Source: JAQGMV01 sp035626595 (lineage in GTDB: Bacteria > Pseudomonadota > Gammaproteobacteria > Burkholderiales > SG8-41). From it: DNA of 64,000 bases. Position numbers and translations under genes: made by a program. The stretch lies in NCBI GenBank assembly GCA_035626595.1, contig DASPNJ010000101.1, forward strand, positions 1 to 64,000, given 5' to 3'. The notes under the pieces are model-generated. The model saw nothing but the letters and a program-made list of their open reading frames with translations, was not told the origin of the DNA and did not search any database. Position 1 is the stretch's first letter; each line of letters starts with the position of its first letter. Below are positions 7,798-17,045 of this stretch, piece by piece.

Positions 7798-8769
7798 ATG
7801 CAGCTTCGCCCCGCGGTCCGATGGCTCCCCCTGTTCGTGCTCCTGTGCTCGACGTACGCCGCAGCGCAAACCTTTCCAGCGCGGCCGCTGCGTTTGGTGG
7901 TGCCATTCGCGCCCGGCGGGATTGCCGACCTGTCCGCGCGGATCGTCGGCCAGAAAATGGAGGAGCTGCTCGGACAGACGGTCGTGATCGACAATCGCGG
8001 CGGCGCCGGCGGCGCGCTCGGGGCGGAAACAGTGACGAGAGCAAAGCCGGACGGCTACACGATGCTTCTGTGCAGCTCCAGCGTCATGGTGATCAATCCC
8101 CTGCTCACCGGCACCAGTGCTTACGATCCGCAGCGCGATCTCGCCGGCATCTCGTTGATCTCCTCTTCGCCTTATGTGCTGTTGGTGCACCCCGCGTCGC
8201 CGTTCGGCAGCGTGCGCGACCTGATCGCCGCGGCGAAAGCGAAGCCCGGGGCTCTCAACTTCGGCTCGGCCGGCGTTGGCTCCGCCTCGCACCTCGTGGG
8301 TGAAGTCTTCAAGTCGGCCGCGGGCGTCAATCTCACGCACGTGCCTTACAAAGGATCGGGTCCCGCCGCGATCGATCTCCTGGCAGGTCAGCTCCACATG
8401 ATGTTCGAAGCTATTTCGGCATCGCTTCCGAACATCAAGGCGGGACGCCTGCGCCCGCTTGGCATTGCCACGCTGAAGCCGTTCCCGGTAACGCCTGACG
8501 TCCCCACCATCAGTGAAGCCGGCGTTCCAGGCTTCGAAGGCACCACGTGGCAAGGGCTCTGCGCGCCGGCTAAGACGCCTGCGCCGGTGCTTCAAACGCT
8601 CAACAAGGCCGCGGTCGAGGCAGTCAAGTCACACGACATCGCGCAGCGTTTCGCCTCGCTGGGCGTTATCGGCGTCGGCACCTCACCTGGCGAATTCCGT
8701 GCGTTCATCCAGAGCGAGACTGCACGCTGGCGCAAGGCAATCCGCGACGCCGGAATCAAAGTGCAATAG
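7798..8769 (+). CDS. Bug/TctC-family periplasmic solute receptor
   Basis: 323 residues starting at ATG 7798, chosen because AGGAG lies ten bases upstream and the next residues form a clean signal peptide ending at AAAQTFP. An upstream in-frame ATG at 7744 would add a hydrophilic tail and overlap the operator region. Bug motifs: FPARPLRLVVPFAPGG, DNRGGAGGALG, PDGYTMLL, FGSAGVGSASH, HVPYKGSGPA, TISEAGVPGFEG. No TctAB partner is nearby. The shared operator with the nitronate-monooxygenase-like gene and the 19.5-kb operon suggests uptake or sensing of that pathway's substrate. Confidence 0.9.
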   Translation: MQLRPAVRWLPLFVLLCSTYAAAQTFPARPLRLVVPFAPGGIADLSARIVGQKMEELLGQTVVIDNRGGAGGALGAETVTRAKPDGYTMLLCSSSVMVINPLLTGTSAYDPQRDLAGISLISSSPYVLLVHPASPFGSVRDLIAAAKAKPGALNFGSAGVGSASHLVGEVFKSAAGVNLTHVPYKGSGPAAIDLLAGQLHMMFEAISASLPNIKAGRLRPLGIATLKPFPVTPDVPTISEAGVPGFEGTTWQGLCAPAKTPAPVLQTLNKAAVEAVKSHDIAQRFASLGVIGVGTSPGEFRAFIQSETARWRKAIRDAGIKVQ

Positions 8770-8785
8770 AGGAGCCGCGGCGGCT

Positions 8786-10942
8786 TCAACGTAGTACGAC
8801 GAGCGCGTCGGCCGCAACGACGCCGCGGCCGCGAGGCCGGACGAGCAGCGGGTTGATGTCCAGTTCAGCGAGCCGGTCACGCAGCGCCCACGCGAGCGCG
8901 GAGACGCGCACCAGCGTATTCGCAAGCGCCTCGAGGTCCGCAGACGGGCGTCCACGCGCGCCTTCGAACAGCGCGTAGCCGCGCAGCTCCGAAATCATCG
9001 CTCTTGCTTCGTCCAGTCCGAAAGGCGCGATGCGAAAGGCGACGTCCTTCAGCGCCTCGGCAAAGACTCCGCCAAGGCCGAACAGGACCACGGGCCCGAA
9101 ACTCTCATCGTTGTTTACGCCGACGATCGTCTCGATGCCGTCCGTGACCATCTCACACGCGAGCAGCCCGCAAAGTGATGCGTTCGGCGCAGCCTTCCGG
9201 GCGCGCGCGACGATGTCCCCGGCGACGTCTATGAGTGCGTCACGAGCCACGTTCAACCTGACGGCGCCGATATCGCTCTTGTGCGCGATATCGCGCGATA
9301 CGAGCTTCAGCGCGACGGGAAAAGACACGCCCGACAAATCGCCCGCAGCCGGGTTGATCGGAAGCAGCACGTCGCGCGTTACGCAAATGCCCGCGGCTGC
9401 GATGATCGCCTTGCTTTCGTGCTCGTCCAGCGTAATGGCGCAGGGCGGAAGCTCCGGCAACGGCGCGAGCTCGGCGAGCTGATCTGCGGAGCTCCGCAAT
9501 CGCGCCTCCGCGAAGTCGGCGAGCAGCCCCATCGCGTGGGCCGCGCGCGACGGTGTCGAAAAGAGCGGTATGCGCGCATCCCGCAGAATGTCCCGGCCCT
9601 GGTTGGAAATGGTCTCGGGAATTGCGGTGAAGCCGAAGACCGGCTTTTCCGAATCTCGTGCGGCTTCCGCGAGGACTCGCGCGCTGAGCTCGAACGTGCC
9701 GCCGGCGATCGTGCCAAAGAGCACGCAAAGCTGATCGATGTGCGGGTCGCGGAGAATCGCTTCCAGCGCCGTGCGATAGTCGTTCGCGTGCTCGGGCCGT
9801 GGATAGCCTGCCATCGTATCGACAGGATTGGCCGTCGATGCAAGAGGCGGAAGCGCCGCGGCGAGACGCGTTCTTGTTTCGCTACCGAGCGGAGCAAGCT
9901 CCAGTCGGGCGCGGTCGGCCGCGTCGGAAAACACCACCGCCGAACCACCGGTGTTCGTGACGATCGCGACATTGCGGCCCTTCGGCGTCCGTCCTGCGAC
10001 GAACGCGCGGAGAAAGTCGACCGCCTGCTCCGACTCGAAAACCTCGAGCGCGCCGCACTGACGTATGGCCGTTCGATAGACGTCGTACGTGCTCGTGAGA
10101 TTTCCGGTGTGGGATTGGGCCGCGCGCGCGCCCTGCGCCGTCTTCCCTCCCTTCCACAGGACGACCGGCTTACCCGCCGCGAGCGCACGCCGCAGGGACG
10201 CCATCAATGCGCGTCCGTCACGAACGCCTTCGACGTAGGCCAGGATCACCTTGGTCCCCGGATCGTCTACGTAGGCGTTGATGAGCTCCGGCGTCGTGAT
10301 GTCGGATTCGCTGCCCGTCGCGACTACGTATCTGAATCCGATTCCAGCGATCGCTGCGCGTATCACGACGCTCATACCGAAACCACCGCTCTGCACCGCG
10401 ACCGATACGGGACCCGGCTCTAAGCGGGGGGCCCGGGCCATGCTGCCGAAGGCGGCGATCACATGCTCGTGCGCGTTGACGAGCCCGATGCAGTTCGGCC
10501 CGATCAACCGTACCCCGTGCTCGCGTGCCGACGAGAGCATCTGCATTTCGAGCCGGGCGCCCTCCTCGCCGGATTCGCGGAAACCGCCTCCCAGGATGAT
10601 CGCGTAGCCGATTCCGCGCAGCCCGCACTCATGCACTGCGTTCGGCACGTGCGCCGCCGGCAGCGCGATGACCGCCAGATCACACGGCTCTTCGATCTCC
10701 GATACGTTCGCGTAGCAGCGCCGTCCGTCGATCTCGCGATACTTTGGATTGACCGGAAAGATTCCGCCGCGGAAACCCGAACGGTTGAGCGCACGCACTG
10801 TCTGTCCGCCGGTACGCGTCACGTCGCCGCTCGCGCCGACGATCGCGATGCCGCGAGGACTGAAAAGCCGCTGAAAAGCGGGGAGCTCCGGTCTACGCTC
10901 GGTCATGGCCGCTTCCGCTTCGCCCTCGAACTTGGATGCCAT
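8786..10942 (-). CDS. NDP-forming acyl-CoA synthetase (acetate--CoA ligase family)
   Basis: 718 residues. Domain order is CoA-binding Rossmann domain (about 20-150, SPRGIAIVGASGDVTRTGG), a succinyl-CoA-ligase-like middle with SHTG in KTAQGARAAQSHTGNLTST (probable phosphohistidine site), and a C-terminal ATP-grasp domain (about 500-718). This alpha-beta fusion forms acyl-CoA from acid, ATP and CoA, or runs the reverse. It is the last gene of the catabolic operon and probably activates the substrate. A second ATG at 10904-10906 (MTERRPELP) is an alternative start. The stop of the Bug gene lies eight bases before the first ATG. Confidence 0.9.
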   Translation of the reverse strand: MASKFEGEAEAAMTERRPELPAFQRLFSPRGIAIVGASGDVTRTGGQTVRALNRSGFRGGIFPVNPKYREIDGRRCYANVSEIEEPCDLAVIALPAAHVPNAVHECGLRGIGYAIILGGGFRESGEEGARLEMQMLSSAREHGVRLIGPNCIGLVNAHEHVIAAFGSMARAPRLEPGPVSVAVQSGGFGMSVVIRAAIAGIGFRYVVATGSESDITTPELINAYVDDPGTKVILAYVEGVRDGRALMASLRRALAAGKPVVLWKGGKTAQGARAAQSHTGNLTSTYDVYRTAIRQCGALEVFESEQAVDFLRAFVAGRTPKGRNVAIVTNTGGSAVVFSDAADRARLELAPLGSETRTRLAAALPPLASTANPVDTMAGYPRPEHANDYRTALEAILRDPHIDQLCVLFGTIAGGTFELSARVLAEAARDSEKPVFGFTAIPETISNQGRDILRDARIPLFSTPSRAAHAMGLLADFAEARLRSSADQLAELAPLPELPPCAITLDEHESKAIIAAAGICVTRDVLLPINPAAGDLSGVSFPVALKLVSRDIAHKSDIGAVRLNVARDALIDVAGDIVARARKAAPNASLCGLLACEMVTDGIETIVGVNNDESFGPVVLFGLGGVFAEALKDVAFRIAPFGLDEARAMISELRGYALFEGARGRPSADLEALANTLVRVSALAWALRDRLAELDINPLLVRPRGRGVVAADALVVLR

Positions 10943-10950
10943 CGCTCGAG

Positions 10951-11949
10951 CTACAGGGCGTCTTTCCTGAGCCCGGCGCTCCGAATGATCTTCTCGTATC
11001 GGGCTGACTCACCCCGGACGACATTCGTCAGATCGTCCGGCGATCCGAGCCACTGGTTGATTCCGGCCGCGGCCATCTGCGTCTTGAGCGTCGGGTCCTC
11101 GAATGCCCGCACCACTTCCTTGTAGAGCCTGCTCACGACGTCCCGGGAAGTTCCCGCGGGCGCGAACATGCCATACCAGCTCGGCATCACGAACCCCGGG
11201 AATCCGGCTTCCGTCGAGTTCTGCACACCGGGCAGCAACGGGTCGCGCTTGTTCGACAACACCACCAGCGCGCGGACCTTTCCTGCCTTGACGAGCGGCA
11301 CCGACGAAGACACGCCGACGACCAGCTCGTCCACCTCGCCGGCCATCAGACCCACGGCCGCGAGCGTCGCGCCCTTGTACGGGACGTGCACGAGCTTCAA
11401 CTTCTCCAGGCTGATCAGCAGCTCATTGGCGAGGTGGTTCGTCGTCCCGGGTCCGCCCGAGCCGTAGTTGAGCTTGCCGGGATGCGCGCGTGCGAGCGCG
11501 ACGAACTCCTTCAACGTCTTCGCGGGAACGGCCGGATGGACGAGCATCACGTTCTCGATCGTCACGAGCCGCGCGATCGGCACGAGATCGCGCGTCGGGT
11601 CATAGCCGACGTTCGAATAGAGCAGCGGCCCGAGTGCTACGGCCGGTGAGGTCACCAGAATCGTGTAGCCGTCGGGCGCCGATTTTGCGACGTGCGCAAC
11701 CGCGATGGTGCCGCCCGCACCCGCGCGATTGTCGGCAACAACAGCCTGCCCGATCTGCGCGCTCATTCTCTGCGCAATCATGCGTCCCAGCAGATCGCTC
11801 GGCGCGCCCGCGGCGAACGGCAAAACCATCCGGATCGGCTTCGTCGGATAGCCCTGGGCGCTCGCGGCACCGTGCCACAGCGTTGCCGCAGCGCATGCGG
11901 CGATGGCCAGACTCTTCATTGCTCGTTTCAGTTCTGCAGTAGCTTTCAC
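10951..11949 (-). CDS. Bug/TctC-family periplasmic solute receptor
   Basis: About 332 residues from GTG 11947-11949, which has GAGGAG just upstream. ATG 11917-11919 (MKSLAIAACAAA) is an equally possible start; either gives a signal peptide ending at ASAQGYP. Motifs: YPTKPIRMVLPFAAGAPSD, DNRAGAGGTIA, PDGYTILVTSP, YGSGGPGTTNH, HVPYKGATLA. It is embedded in the CoA-catabolic operon between the hotdog hydratases and the acyl-CoA synthetase, so its ligand is very likely the acid degraded by the operon. Confidence 0.9.
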   Translation of the reverse strand: MKATAELKRAMKSLAIAACAAATLWHGAASAQGYPTKPIRMVLPFAAGAPSDLLGRMIAQRMSAQIGQAVVADNRAGAGGTIAVAHVAKSAPDGYTILVTSPAVALGPLLYSNVGYDPTRDLVPIARLVTIENVMLVHPAVPAKTLKEFVALARAHPGKLNYGSGGPGTTNHLANELLISLEKLKLVHVPYKGATLAAVGLMAGEVDELVVGVSSSVPLVKAGKVRALVVLSNKRDPLLPGVQNSTEAGFPGFVMPSWYGMFAPAGTSRDVVSRLYKEVVRAFEDPTLKTQMAAAGINQWLGSPDDLTNVVRGESARYEKIIRSAGLRKDAL

Positions 11950-11974
11950 GCGCGCTCCTCGTTGTGTAACGTTC

Positions 11975-12433
11975 TTATGCGGCAGGCTCGCCGGCCATCG
12001 GGCCGAAATCCACCGTCCCCTCGGCCGCCGACACGACTGACGTTCCATCCGACTTCACGATTTCGACCCGGCACACCGCCAGGCCGTGGCCTGAATCCAC
12101 TCGTGTGTGCGCGACCTCGCCCGAGACCACGATCCGATCGCCGACGAACACCATCGCACTGAGCCGATACCGCAGACGCCGCAGGAATGCGTCGTGACCG
12201 CCCCAGTCCATGAGCTGTCGCGCGATGAGCGCACCCAGCATCTGGCCGTCGACGAACGGCGCAGGAAATCCGCGTTCGTTCACGTAGCGCGTGTCGTAGT
12301 GGTACCGGTGGAAATCCCATGTCGCTGCCGCATACATGACCAGGCACGCCAGCGTCACGTCGATCTCAAGCGCGGGCAGACGCTCGCCGACCACAATGCC
12401 ATCGAAGGCTCGATTCGCCGCTCTCGTCATCAA
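11975..12433 (-). CDS. MaoC-like hotdog dehydratase, subunit 2
   Basis: 152 residues with a single hotdog fold: YAAATWDFHRYHYDTRY holds the D/H pair of the MaoC hydratase motif, then FVDGQMLGALI and RYRLSAMVFVGDRIVVSGEV. It starts inside the stop of the preceding hotdog gene (12430-12433), so the two are translationally coupled. Coupled short hotdog genes of this type form heteromeric (R)-specific enoyl-CoA hydratases, as in the HadAB-like and ChsH1/ChsH2 pairs of actinobacteria. That it hydrates a 2-enoyl-CoA in this operon is an inference. Confidence 0.8.
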   Translation of the reverse strand: MMTRAANRAFDGIVVGERLPALEIDVTLACLVMYAAATWDFHRYHYDTRYVNERGFPAPFVDGQMLGALIARQLMDWGGHDAFLRRLRYRLSAMVFVGDRIVVSGEVAHTRVDSGHGLAVCRVEIVKSDGTSVVSAAEGTVDFGPMAGEPAA

Positions 12434-12900
12434 CGGATCATCGTTTCGCGGTTGATCGCGAGAAGCTCACCGCGTTGGTTGACGTAGCGGGCCTCGGAGA
12501 TGACGAATATCGCCGAGCCTCCTTTTCGCGTCTCACGCTCGTAGATGTCCACGATGCGCCAGGTCACCGTGATGCTGTCGTCGGGGCGCACGGGCTGGAA
12601 GAACTCGTACTCGTTGCCGCCGCGGATGTTGCGGTCACTTTCGATCGGCAGATCCCAGCGGTGCCCGAGGTAACCATCCGCGGTTTGCGGCGCCGTGTAG
12701 AACTGGGCGGTCTCGCACACCATCGTGGGGGGCGCGATCACCCCGCCGTGACGACTGAGACTCGCGACGGCTTCGTCGGAATACAGCGGGTTCGTGTCCC
12801 CGGTGGCGACGGCGAAGTAGCGGATCGATGCTCTGCCGACCGGCTCGGGCGCACTGTAGGTCACCTCGCGACCGACGCAGGACTTCAACGCTTCGGTCAT
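12430..12900 (-). CDS. FAS1-like/MaoC N-terminal-type hotdog dehydratase, subunit 1
   Basis: 156 residues from ATG 12898-12900; the frame is open further upstream but there overlaps the RidA-type gene. Features: YFAVATGDTNPLYSDEAVA, GGVIAPPTMVCE, RNIRGGNEYEFFQPVRPDD and DIYERETRKGGSAIFV, typical of the MaoC N-terminal/FAS1-like dehydratase domain. It lacks a full catalytic D/H pair of its own and is expected to pair with the product of the overlapping gene at 11975. Starts 8 bases after the RidA-type stop. Confidence 0.8.
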   Translation of the reverse strand: MTEALKSCVGREVTYSAPEPVGRASIRYFAVATGDTNPLYSDEAVASLSRHGGVIAPPTMVCETAQFYTAPQTADGYLGHRWDLPIESDRNIRGGNEYEFFQPVRPDDSITVTWRIVDIYERETRKGGSAIFVISEARYVNQRGELLAINRETMIR

Positions 12901-12908
12901 CCGCGAGG

Positions 12909-13871
12909 TCACGTTCTGTCGCTCACCGCGATCACTTCCACGGCAATCTGCGAGTCGGGCTCGCCCAGGCTTTCGCAGACCACCCCGGTGGCGGCCGGAT
13001 ACGGCGCTGCAAAGATCTGACGGCGGACTTCCGCGGTTCCCCTGTATGCGGCGAGCGCCGCCGACGTTACGAACTCGGTCGTCTTGACGACGGCGCCGAG
13101 TCCGCTGCCGGCCCGCGCCAGGCGCTCGGCGAGATCCGAATAGATCGCCCGGCATTGCTCGACCACGCCGCCGGCTGTTGCCTCGCCATACGCCGACATG
13201 ACGAGAATCCGGTCGGATCGGCGCACCGCGGCCTGGATCTGCGACCCGGCGCCCGCTTCGATCACGCGGGGCATCACGACCTGCAAACCTTCTTCACGTC
13301 GACCCCGCGCATGCAGCGCACCGGTGCGCCCGGAGGCGACAAATTCGGTCTGCTTGGCGAGGTCGCTCCAGGTCAGGCGTCGAGCCGCGAGCAGGCGCTC
13401 CACACCCGCTCGTGCCGCATCCGTTTCGACCGCACTGACGGCCGGTAAGTATTCGAGCGCCAATTCCGGTCGCTGTCCGGCAATCGCCTCGATCTCGATC
13501 ACGGCGGTCTCGCGCAGCAGCCTCTTCACGACGATCGTATTCACGAGCGGGACCCGGCCCTCGAATGCGTCCCGATAGAACGCCTGTAACGGCTCGATCT
13601 CGTCGAGGGCTGCCGGGGTCAAGTACTGCACCATCGCGCTGACGCTGCGCAGTGCGAGATCGCCTGCCGACAACGCGGCCTTGATCTTGTCGAGCGCGAT
13701 CCTTGCCTGCTCGACGAGGTCCCCTTCGACCACCATACGCCGGTAGACGGGATCGAAGCGCGCAGCCGTGCAGCCCGATGTCCATACCGTGCCAAGCGCT
13801 GCGATCGCGGCTGAAAACGTCTTCGCTGACGAAGCGAGCGCCGGATCCTTCGGAACGAGAGCCTCTCTCAT
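12909..13871 (-). CDS. Tandem RidA (YjgF/YER057c/UK114) fusion protein
   Basis: 320 residues in two RidA-like halves. Half one (about 5-125) ends in the characteristic strand VIEIEAIA; half two (about 140-320) ends in IAVEVIAV. Single RidA proteins are about 130 residues and form trimers that hydrolyse reactive enamines and imines. A duplicated chain could assemble as a pseudo-hexamer or have divergent sites. In a CoA-thioester operon the role is unclear: it may deaminate or tautomerise an intermediate rather than act in amino-acid metabolism. Spaced 6 bases from the enoyl-CoA hydratase stop, with GGGAC upstream of the ATG. Confidence 0.75.
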   Translation of the reverse strand: MREALVPKDPALASSAKTFSAAIAALGTVWTSGCTAARFDPVYRRMVVEGDLVEQARIALDKIKAALSAGDLALRSVSAMVQYLTPAALDEIEPLQAFYRDAFEGRVPLVNTIVVKRLLRETAVIEIEAIAGQRPELALEYLPAVSAVETDAARAGVERLLAARRLTWSDLAKQTEFVASGRTGALHARGRREEGLQVVMPRVIEAGAGSQIQAAVRRSDRILVMSAYGEATAGGVVEQCRAIYSDLAERLARAGSGLGAVVKTTEFVTSAALAAYRGTAEVRRQIFAAPYPAATGVVCESLGEPDSQIAVEVIAVSDRT

Positions 13872-13877
13872 CGTCGG

Positions 13878-14693
13878 TTATTGTCCCTTCCAGATGGGGC
13901 GGCGCTTTTCGGCGAACGCCTTCAAAGCCTCGGAATGGTCTTGCGTACCCCGCGCGATGAGCTGCGCCCGCTCCGTGATGCGCACGGCGTCCTCGGGCTC
14001 GCTGTAAAGCGACTCGGTCAGCGACAACTTGAATAGCTGCACGGTGACAGGGGGGCACTGCTCGACGATCTCGCGCGCAAGCTCCCGACACCGATCCATG
14101 AGCCGCGAGGGCTCCACCACCTCGCTCACGAAACCGTCCGCGAGGGCTTCCGCCGAATCGATCGTGCGCCCGGTCACGCCCCACAGAAATGCGCGGCTGT
14201 AGCCGATGATCTGCGGGATGAATGCGAGGCTGCCGTCGTCAGGGATGATGCCCCGGCGCAGAAAAACCCAGCCGAAACGCGCCGTCGTCGCCGCGATGCG
14301 GATATCGCAGCCCGAGGCGATGCCCAGCCCGGAGCCGATTGCGGGACCGTTCACGGCGGCGATGACGGGTTTGCTGAGCCGGCGCAGCGACACGACGACG
14401 GCGCGCATGTCCGCTTCGTGCGGAAACATCTGCTCCCTGATCGTGGGGTCCGGCGGCTTGAGGGACTTGCCCTGCGCGACCATGCGTTTGATGTTGCCGC
14501 CCGAACAGAAGATGTTTCCCGATCCGGTCAGGATCAGCACGCGCGCTTTCGGATCCGACTCGATGCGCCCGCATTCGGCGACGAGCTCCTTGTTCATGAC
14601 CCAGTTGACCGCGTTCTTCGCCTCCGGGTCGTTGATCGTCACCGTGACGATGCCGTCGTCACTCTGCTCAGAAATGATGTACTGGTAATTCAT
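13878..14693 (-). CDS. Enoyl-CoA hydratase/isomerase family protein
   Basis: 271 residues from ATG 14691-14693 (MNYQYII); a longer upstream frame would overlap the dehydrogenase by more. Crotonase-fold signatures: DPEAKNAVN, oxyanion-hole strand ILTGSGNIFCSGGNIKRM, AAVNGPAIGSGLGIASGCDIRIA and GWVFLRRGIIPDDGS. The conserved catalytic glutamate positions appear to be Gly and Asp here (the PDDGS loop), so hydratase chemistry is not certain; isomerase or hydrolase activity is possible. Its start overlaps the end of the preceding dehydrogenase gene by 26 bases, so translation is coupled. Confidence 0.85.
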   Translation of the reverse strand: MNYQYIISEQSDDGIVTVTINDPEAKNAVNWVMNKELVAECGRIESDPKARVLILTGSGNIFCSGGNIKRMVAQGKSLKPPDPTIREQMFPHEADMRAVVVSLRRLSKPVIAAVNGPAIGSGLGIASGCDIRIAATTARFGWVFLRRGIIPDDGSLAFIPQIIGYSRAFLWGVTGRTIDSAEALADGFVSEVVEPSRLMDRCRELAREIVEQCPPVTVQLFKLSLTESLYSEPEDAVRITERAQLIARGTQDHSEALKAFAEKRRPIWKGQ

Positions 14694-15846
14694 GGCGGTG
14701 GTCTCCGCGAAACTGCTCCAGGTCGTCCCGAAGCAAGCGCGCGAGCGCTCGCCGCTGGTGATTGACATGGCCGTACGCCGCTGCGGCCGCGATCGCGCGA
14801 TGGTAGTAGAGCTCGAGGGGGTAATCGCGGTAGAAGCCGAACGCGCCGTGAATCTGGTGCGCAGTCCGCGTAACCGCAGGTATTGCTTCGCTGGTCTTCG
14901 CCTTGGCCATCGCTATTTCGCGCAGGGCAGGCTTGGCTGAATCGAGCCGGGCCGCAGCCTGCCACACGAGCAGGCGGCTCACCGCGATGGCGCGATACAT
15001 GTCTGCGCAATGATGCTGCACGGCCTGGAAGGTGCCGATCGCGCGGCCGAATTGCACGCGTGTCCCCGCATACGCCACAGTCAGGTCCAGCGCTGCCTGG
15101 CCGATCCCCACGAGCTCGGCAGACTTCATTGCCGCGCCGCGCAGCAAAAGCTGCTCGACGTGCGGCCACGCACCGCCGGCAGCGCCGATCGCAGCATCGC
15201 CCGGCACGGTTACCGCTTCGAACGTGACTTCCCACAGCGTTTCGCCGCCGGCCGCGGGCAGTCGGCGGCGGCTGATGCCTCGTGCGTCAGCCGGCACGAG
15301 CATGAGAGTTAGCTTCTTCTCATCGTCCCGCTCTCGTCCGAGACAGATGATCGCCTCCGCGACGCCGGCGTCACGCACGAAGAGCTTCGTCCCGTTGACT
15401 GTGCAGGTCGAACCGTTGCGCGCGATCTCGGTTTGGACCTGACCCGCACTGCAGCCGCCGTCTGCCTCGATCAGCGCGGTCGTGACGATTGACGCGCCGG
15501 CCGCGATGCGCGGCAACCAGACGCGCCGCTGCTCGGGCGATCCGGCGTGGAGCAACAGCGCGCCTGCCTCCACCACCGCAGCATAGATGGGGCTCGGCAC
15601 CGCGCCTCGTCCGAGCGCTTCCATGATCAGCGCCAGCTCCATCCAGCCGAGGCCGGAACCGCCGTATTCGTCCGGAAACACCGCCCCGGCCCAGCCCATG
15701 TCCGCCATCTGCCGCCACGTTGCCGGATCGAAGCCGTTTTCGCTGGATTCGAGCTCGCGAATGCGCGCGGCGGGCAGGGCCTCTTTGGCGAAGGCCCATG
15801 CCGTCTCGGCAATCAGCTTTTGTTCGTCGTTCAGTGTGATGTCCAT
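14668..15846 (-). CDS. Acyl-CoA dehydrogenase, second of a pair
   Basis: 392 residues from ATG 15844-15846 (MDITLNDEQKLI). ACAD layout: helical N domain with WRQMADMGWAGAVFPDEYGG, beta domain around LIEADGGCSAG, and a C domain with YAGTRVQFGRAIGTFQAVQH and AHQIHGAFGFYRDYPLELYY. The QIHG-type C terminus is that of the subunit class found in heteromeric dehydrogenases such as the actinobacterial ChsE1/ChsE2. FAD enzymes of this family place a 2,3-double bond in acyl-CoA. The last 26 bases overlap the hydratase start. Confidence 0.88.
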   Translation of the reverse strand: MDITLNDEQKLIAETAWAFAKEALPAARIRELESSENGFDPATWRQMADMGWAGAVFPDEYGGSGLGWMELALIMEALGRGAVPSPIYAAVVEAGALLLHAGSPEQRRVWLPRIAAGASIVTTALIEADGGCSAGQVQTEIARNGSTCTVNGTKLFVRDAGVAEAIICLGRERDDEKKLTLMLVPADARGISRRRLPAAGGETLWEVTFEAVTVPGDAAIGAAGGAWPHVEQLLLRGAAMKSAELVGIGQAALDLTVAYAGTRVQFGRAIGTFQAVQHHCADMYRAIAVSRLLVWQAAARLDSAKPALREIAMAKAKTSEAIPAVTRTAHQIHGAFGFYRDYPLELYYHRAIAAAAAYGHVNHQRRALARLLRDDLEQFRGDHRHELPVHHF

Positions 15847-15856
15847 GTCGGATCTC

Positions 15857-17032
15857 TCAGCGCGGCATGCCGAGCCCGCGCAGAGCAATGACGTTGCGTG
15901 TGATGTCGAACCCGCCCGCGGCGAACTGGAAATACATGCGGTCCCGATATTCCTCCTCGACTTCGCCGTGCATGGGCGCCCACGGCGACCCGGCGCGCAG
16001 CGGAGCGAACGGGCCGAGACGCTCCATCGAGGCAATGTCGAGTTTCCGTGCGGTCTCGCGTTTCACCAGCACGGCCAGTGAGGTTTCATGCTGCGGCCTC
16101 AGTCCACGGGCTTGCATCGAAGCGATCCAGTAGGTCGTGAGCCGTGTGGTCTCGCTTTCGATCGCGAGTCGCACCAGCTCGTCCTGGACCACCGGATCAT
16201 CCAGCTCTCTGGACCCGTCCGCCCTTTCACGTGCCGCCCACGAGATCAGGCGGTCGAGCTGAAAGTCGACGACCCCATGGCTTGCCAGGGCACCACGCTC
16301 GAAGTCGATGGCACCCATGACGATCTTCCATCCTTCGTTCACCTCGCCGACCACCATCGAGCGTGGAACCCGAACTTCATCGAAGTAGACGGCGTGGTGA
16401 GTCCAGCCCGCCATGGTCGGATGCTCCGTGATGCGGATCCCGGGGCTGTTCATGTCGACAATGAACATGGTCAGACCGCGGTGCTTGGCCGAAGCCGGAT
16501 CGCTGCGCGCTACGACCCAGCCGTAGTCCGCCTTGTGCGCATCGCTCGAGAACGACTTCTGTCCGGTGATCACGAAGTCATCGCCGTCGATGACGGCGCG
16601 CGTCTTGAGATTGGCGAGGTCCGAGCCCGCCTCGGGTTCGCTGTACCCGACGAACCAGGAGATTTCGCCGCGGATCACGCGCGGCAAAAAAAACTTCTTC
16701 TGCTCTTCAGTGCCGAACGCAAGCAGCGCGCTCGGCACGTAGGTGATCGAGCGGTCCAGGCCGGGCGCCCGGGAGTACGTCATCTCATCCCAGAAGAGCA
16801 TCTGGTAAACGCGGCTGCGCCCGCCCCCGCCGTACTCGGCCGGCCACCCCATGCCGATATAGCCCGCCGCTCCCAGCTTTCGACGGAAGTCTTTCGTAAA
16901 CGCCTGCGACCACCCGCTGTGCTCCGATGGATCACGGTGCTCGAGCCAGGCCTGTGGCGGAAGCTCGCGCCTGATGAACTCGCGAACCTCCGAACGAAAG
17001 CGCCGCTCCTCGGCGGTCAGATCGAAATCCAT
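15857..17032 (-). CDS. Acyl-CoA dehydrogenase, first of a pair
   Basis: 391 residues. N domain MDFDLTAEERRFRSEVREF, then GYIGMGWPAEYGG, the FAD/substrate strand GYSEPEAGSDLANLKTRA, WTHHAVYFDEVRVP, and C-terminal RNVIALRGLGMPR. The usual YEGT or GGTSE stretch that carries the catalytic glutamate in many members reads AAGGFDITR, so this chain may lack the standard base and depend on its partner at 14668. The two genes are 10 bases apart. This fits an alpha2-beta2 dehydrogenase for a bulky CoA ester, an inference from layout. Confidence 0.88.
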   Translation of the reverse strand: MDFDLTAEERRFRSEVREFIRRELPPQAWLEHRDPSEHSGWSQAFTKDFRRKLGAAGYIGMGWPAEYGGGGRSRVYQMLFWDEMTYSRAPGLDRSITYVPSALLAFGTEEQKKFFLPRVIRGEISWFVGYSEPEAGSDLANLKTRAVIDGDDFVITGQKSFSSDAHKADYGWVVARSDPASAKHRGLTMFIVDMNSPGIRITEHPTMAGWTHHAVYFDEVRVPRSMVVGEVNEGWKIVMGAIDFERGALASHGVVDFQLDRLISWAARERADGSRELDDPVVQDELVRLAIESETTRLTTYWIASMQARGLRPQHETSLAVLVKRETARKLDIASMERLGPFAPLRAGSPWAPMHGEVEEEYRDRMYFQFAAGGFDITRNVIALRGLGMPR

Positions 17033-17045
17033 TCTTTTCTCCCGG

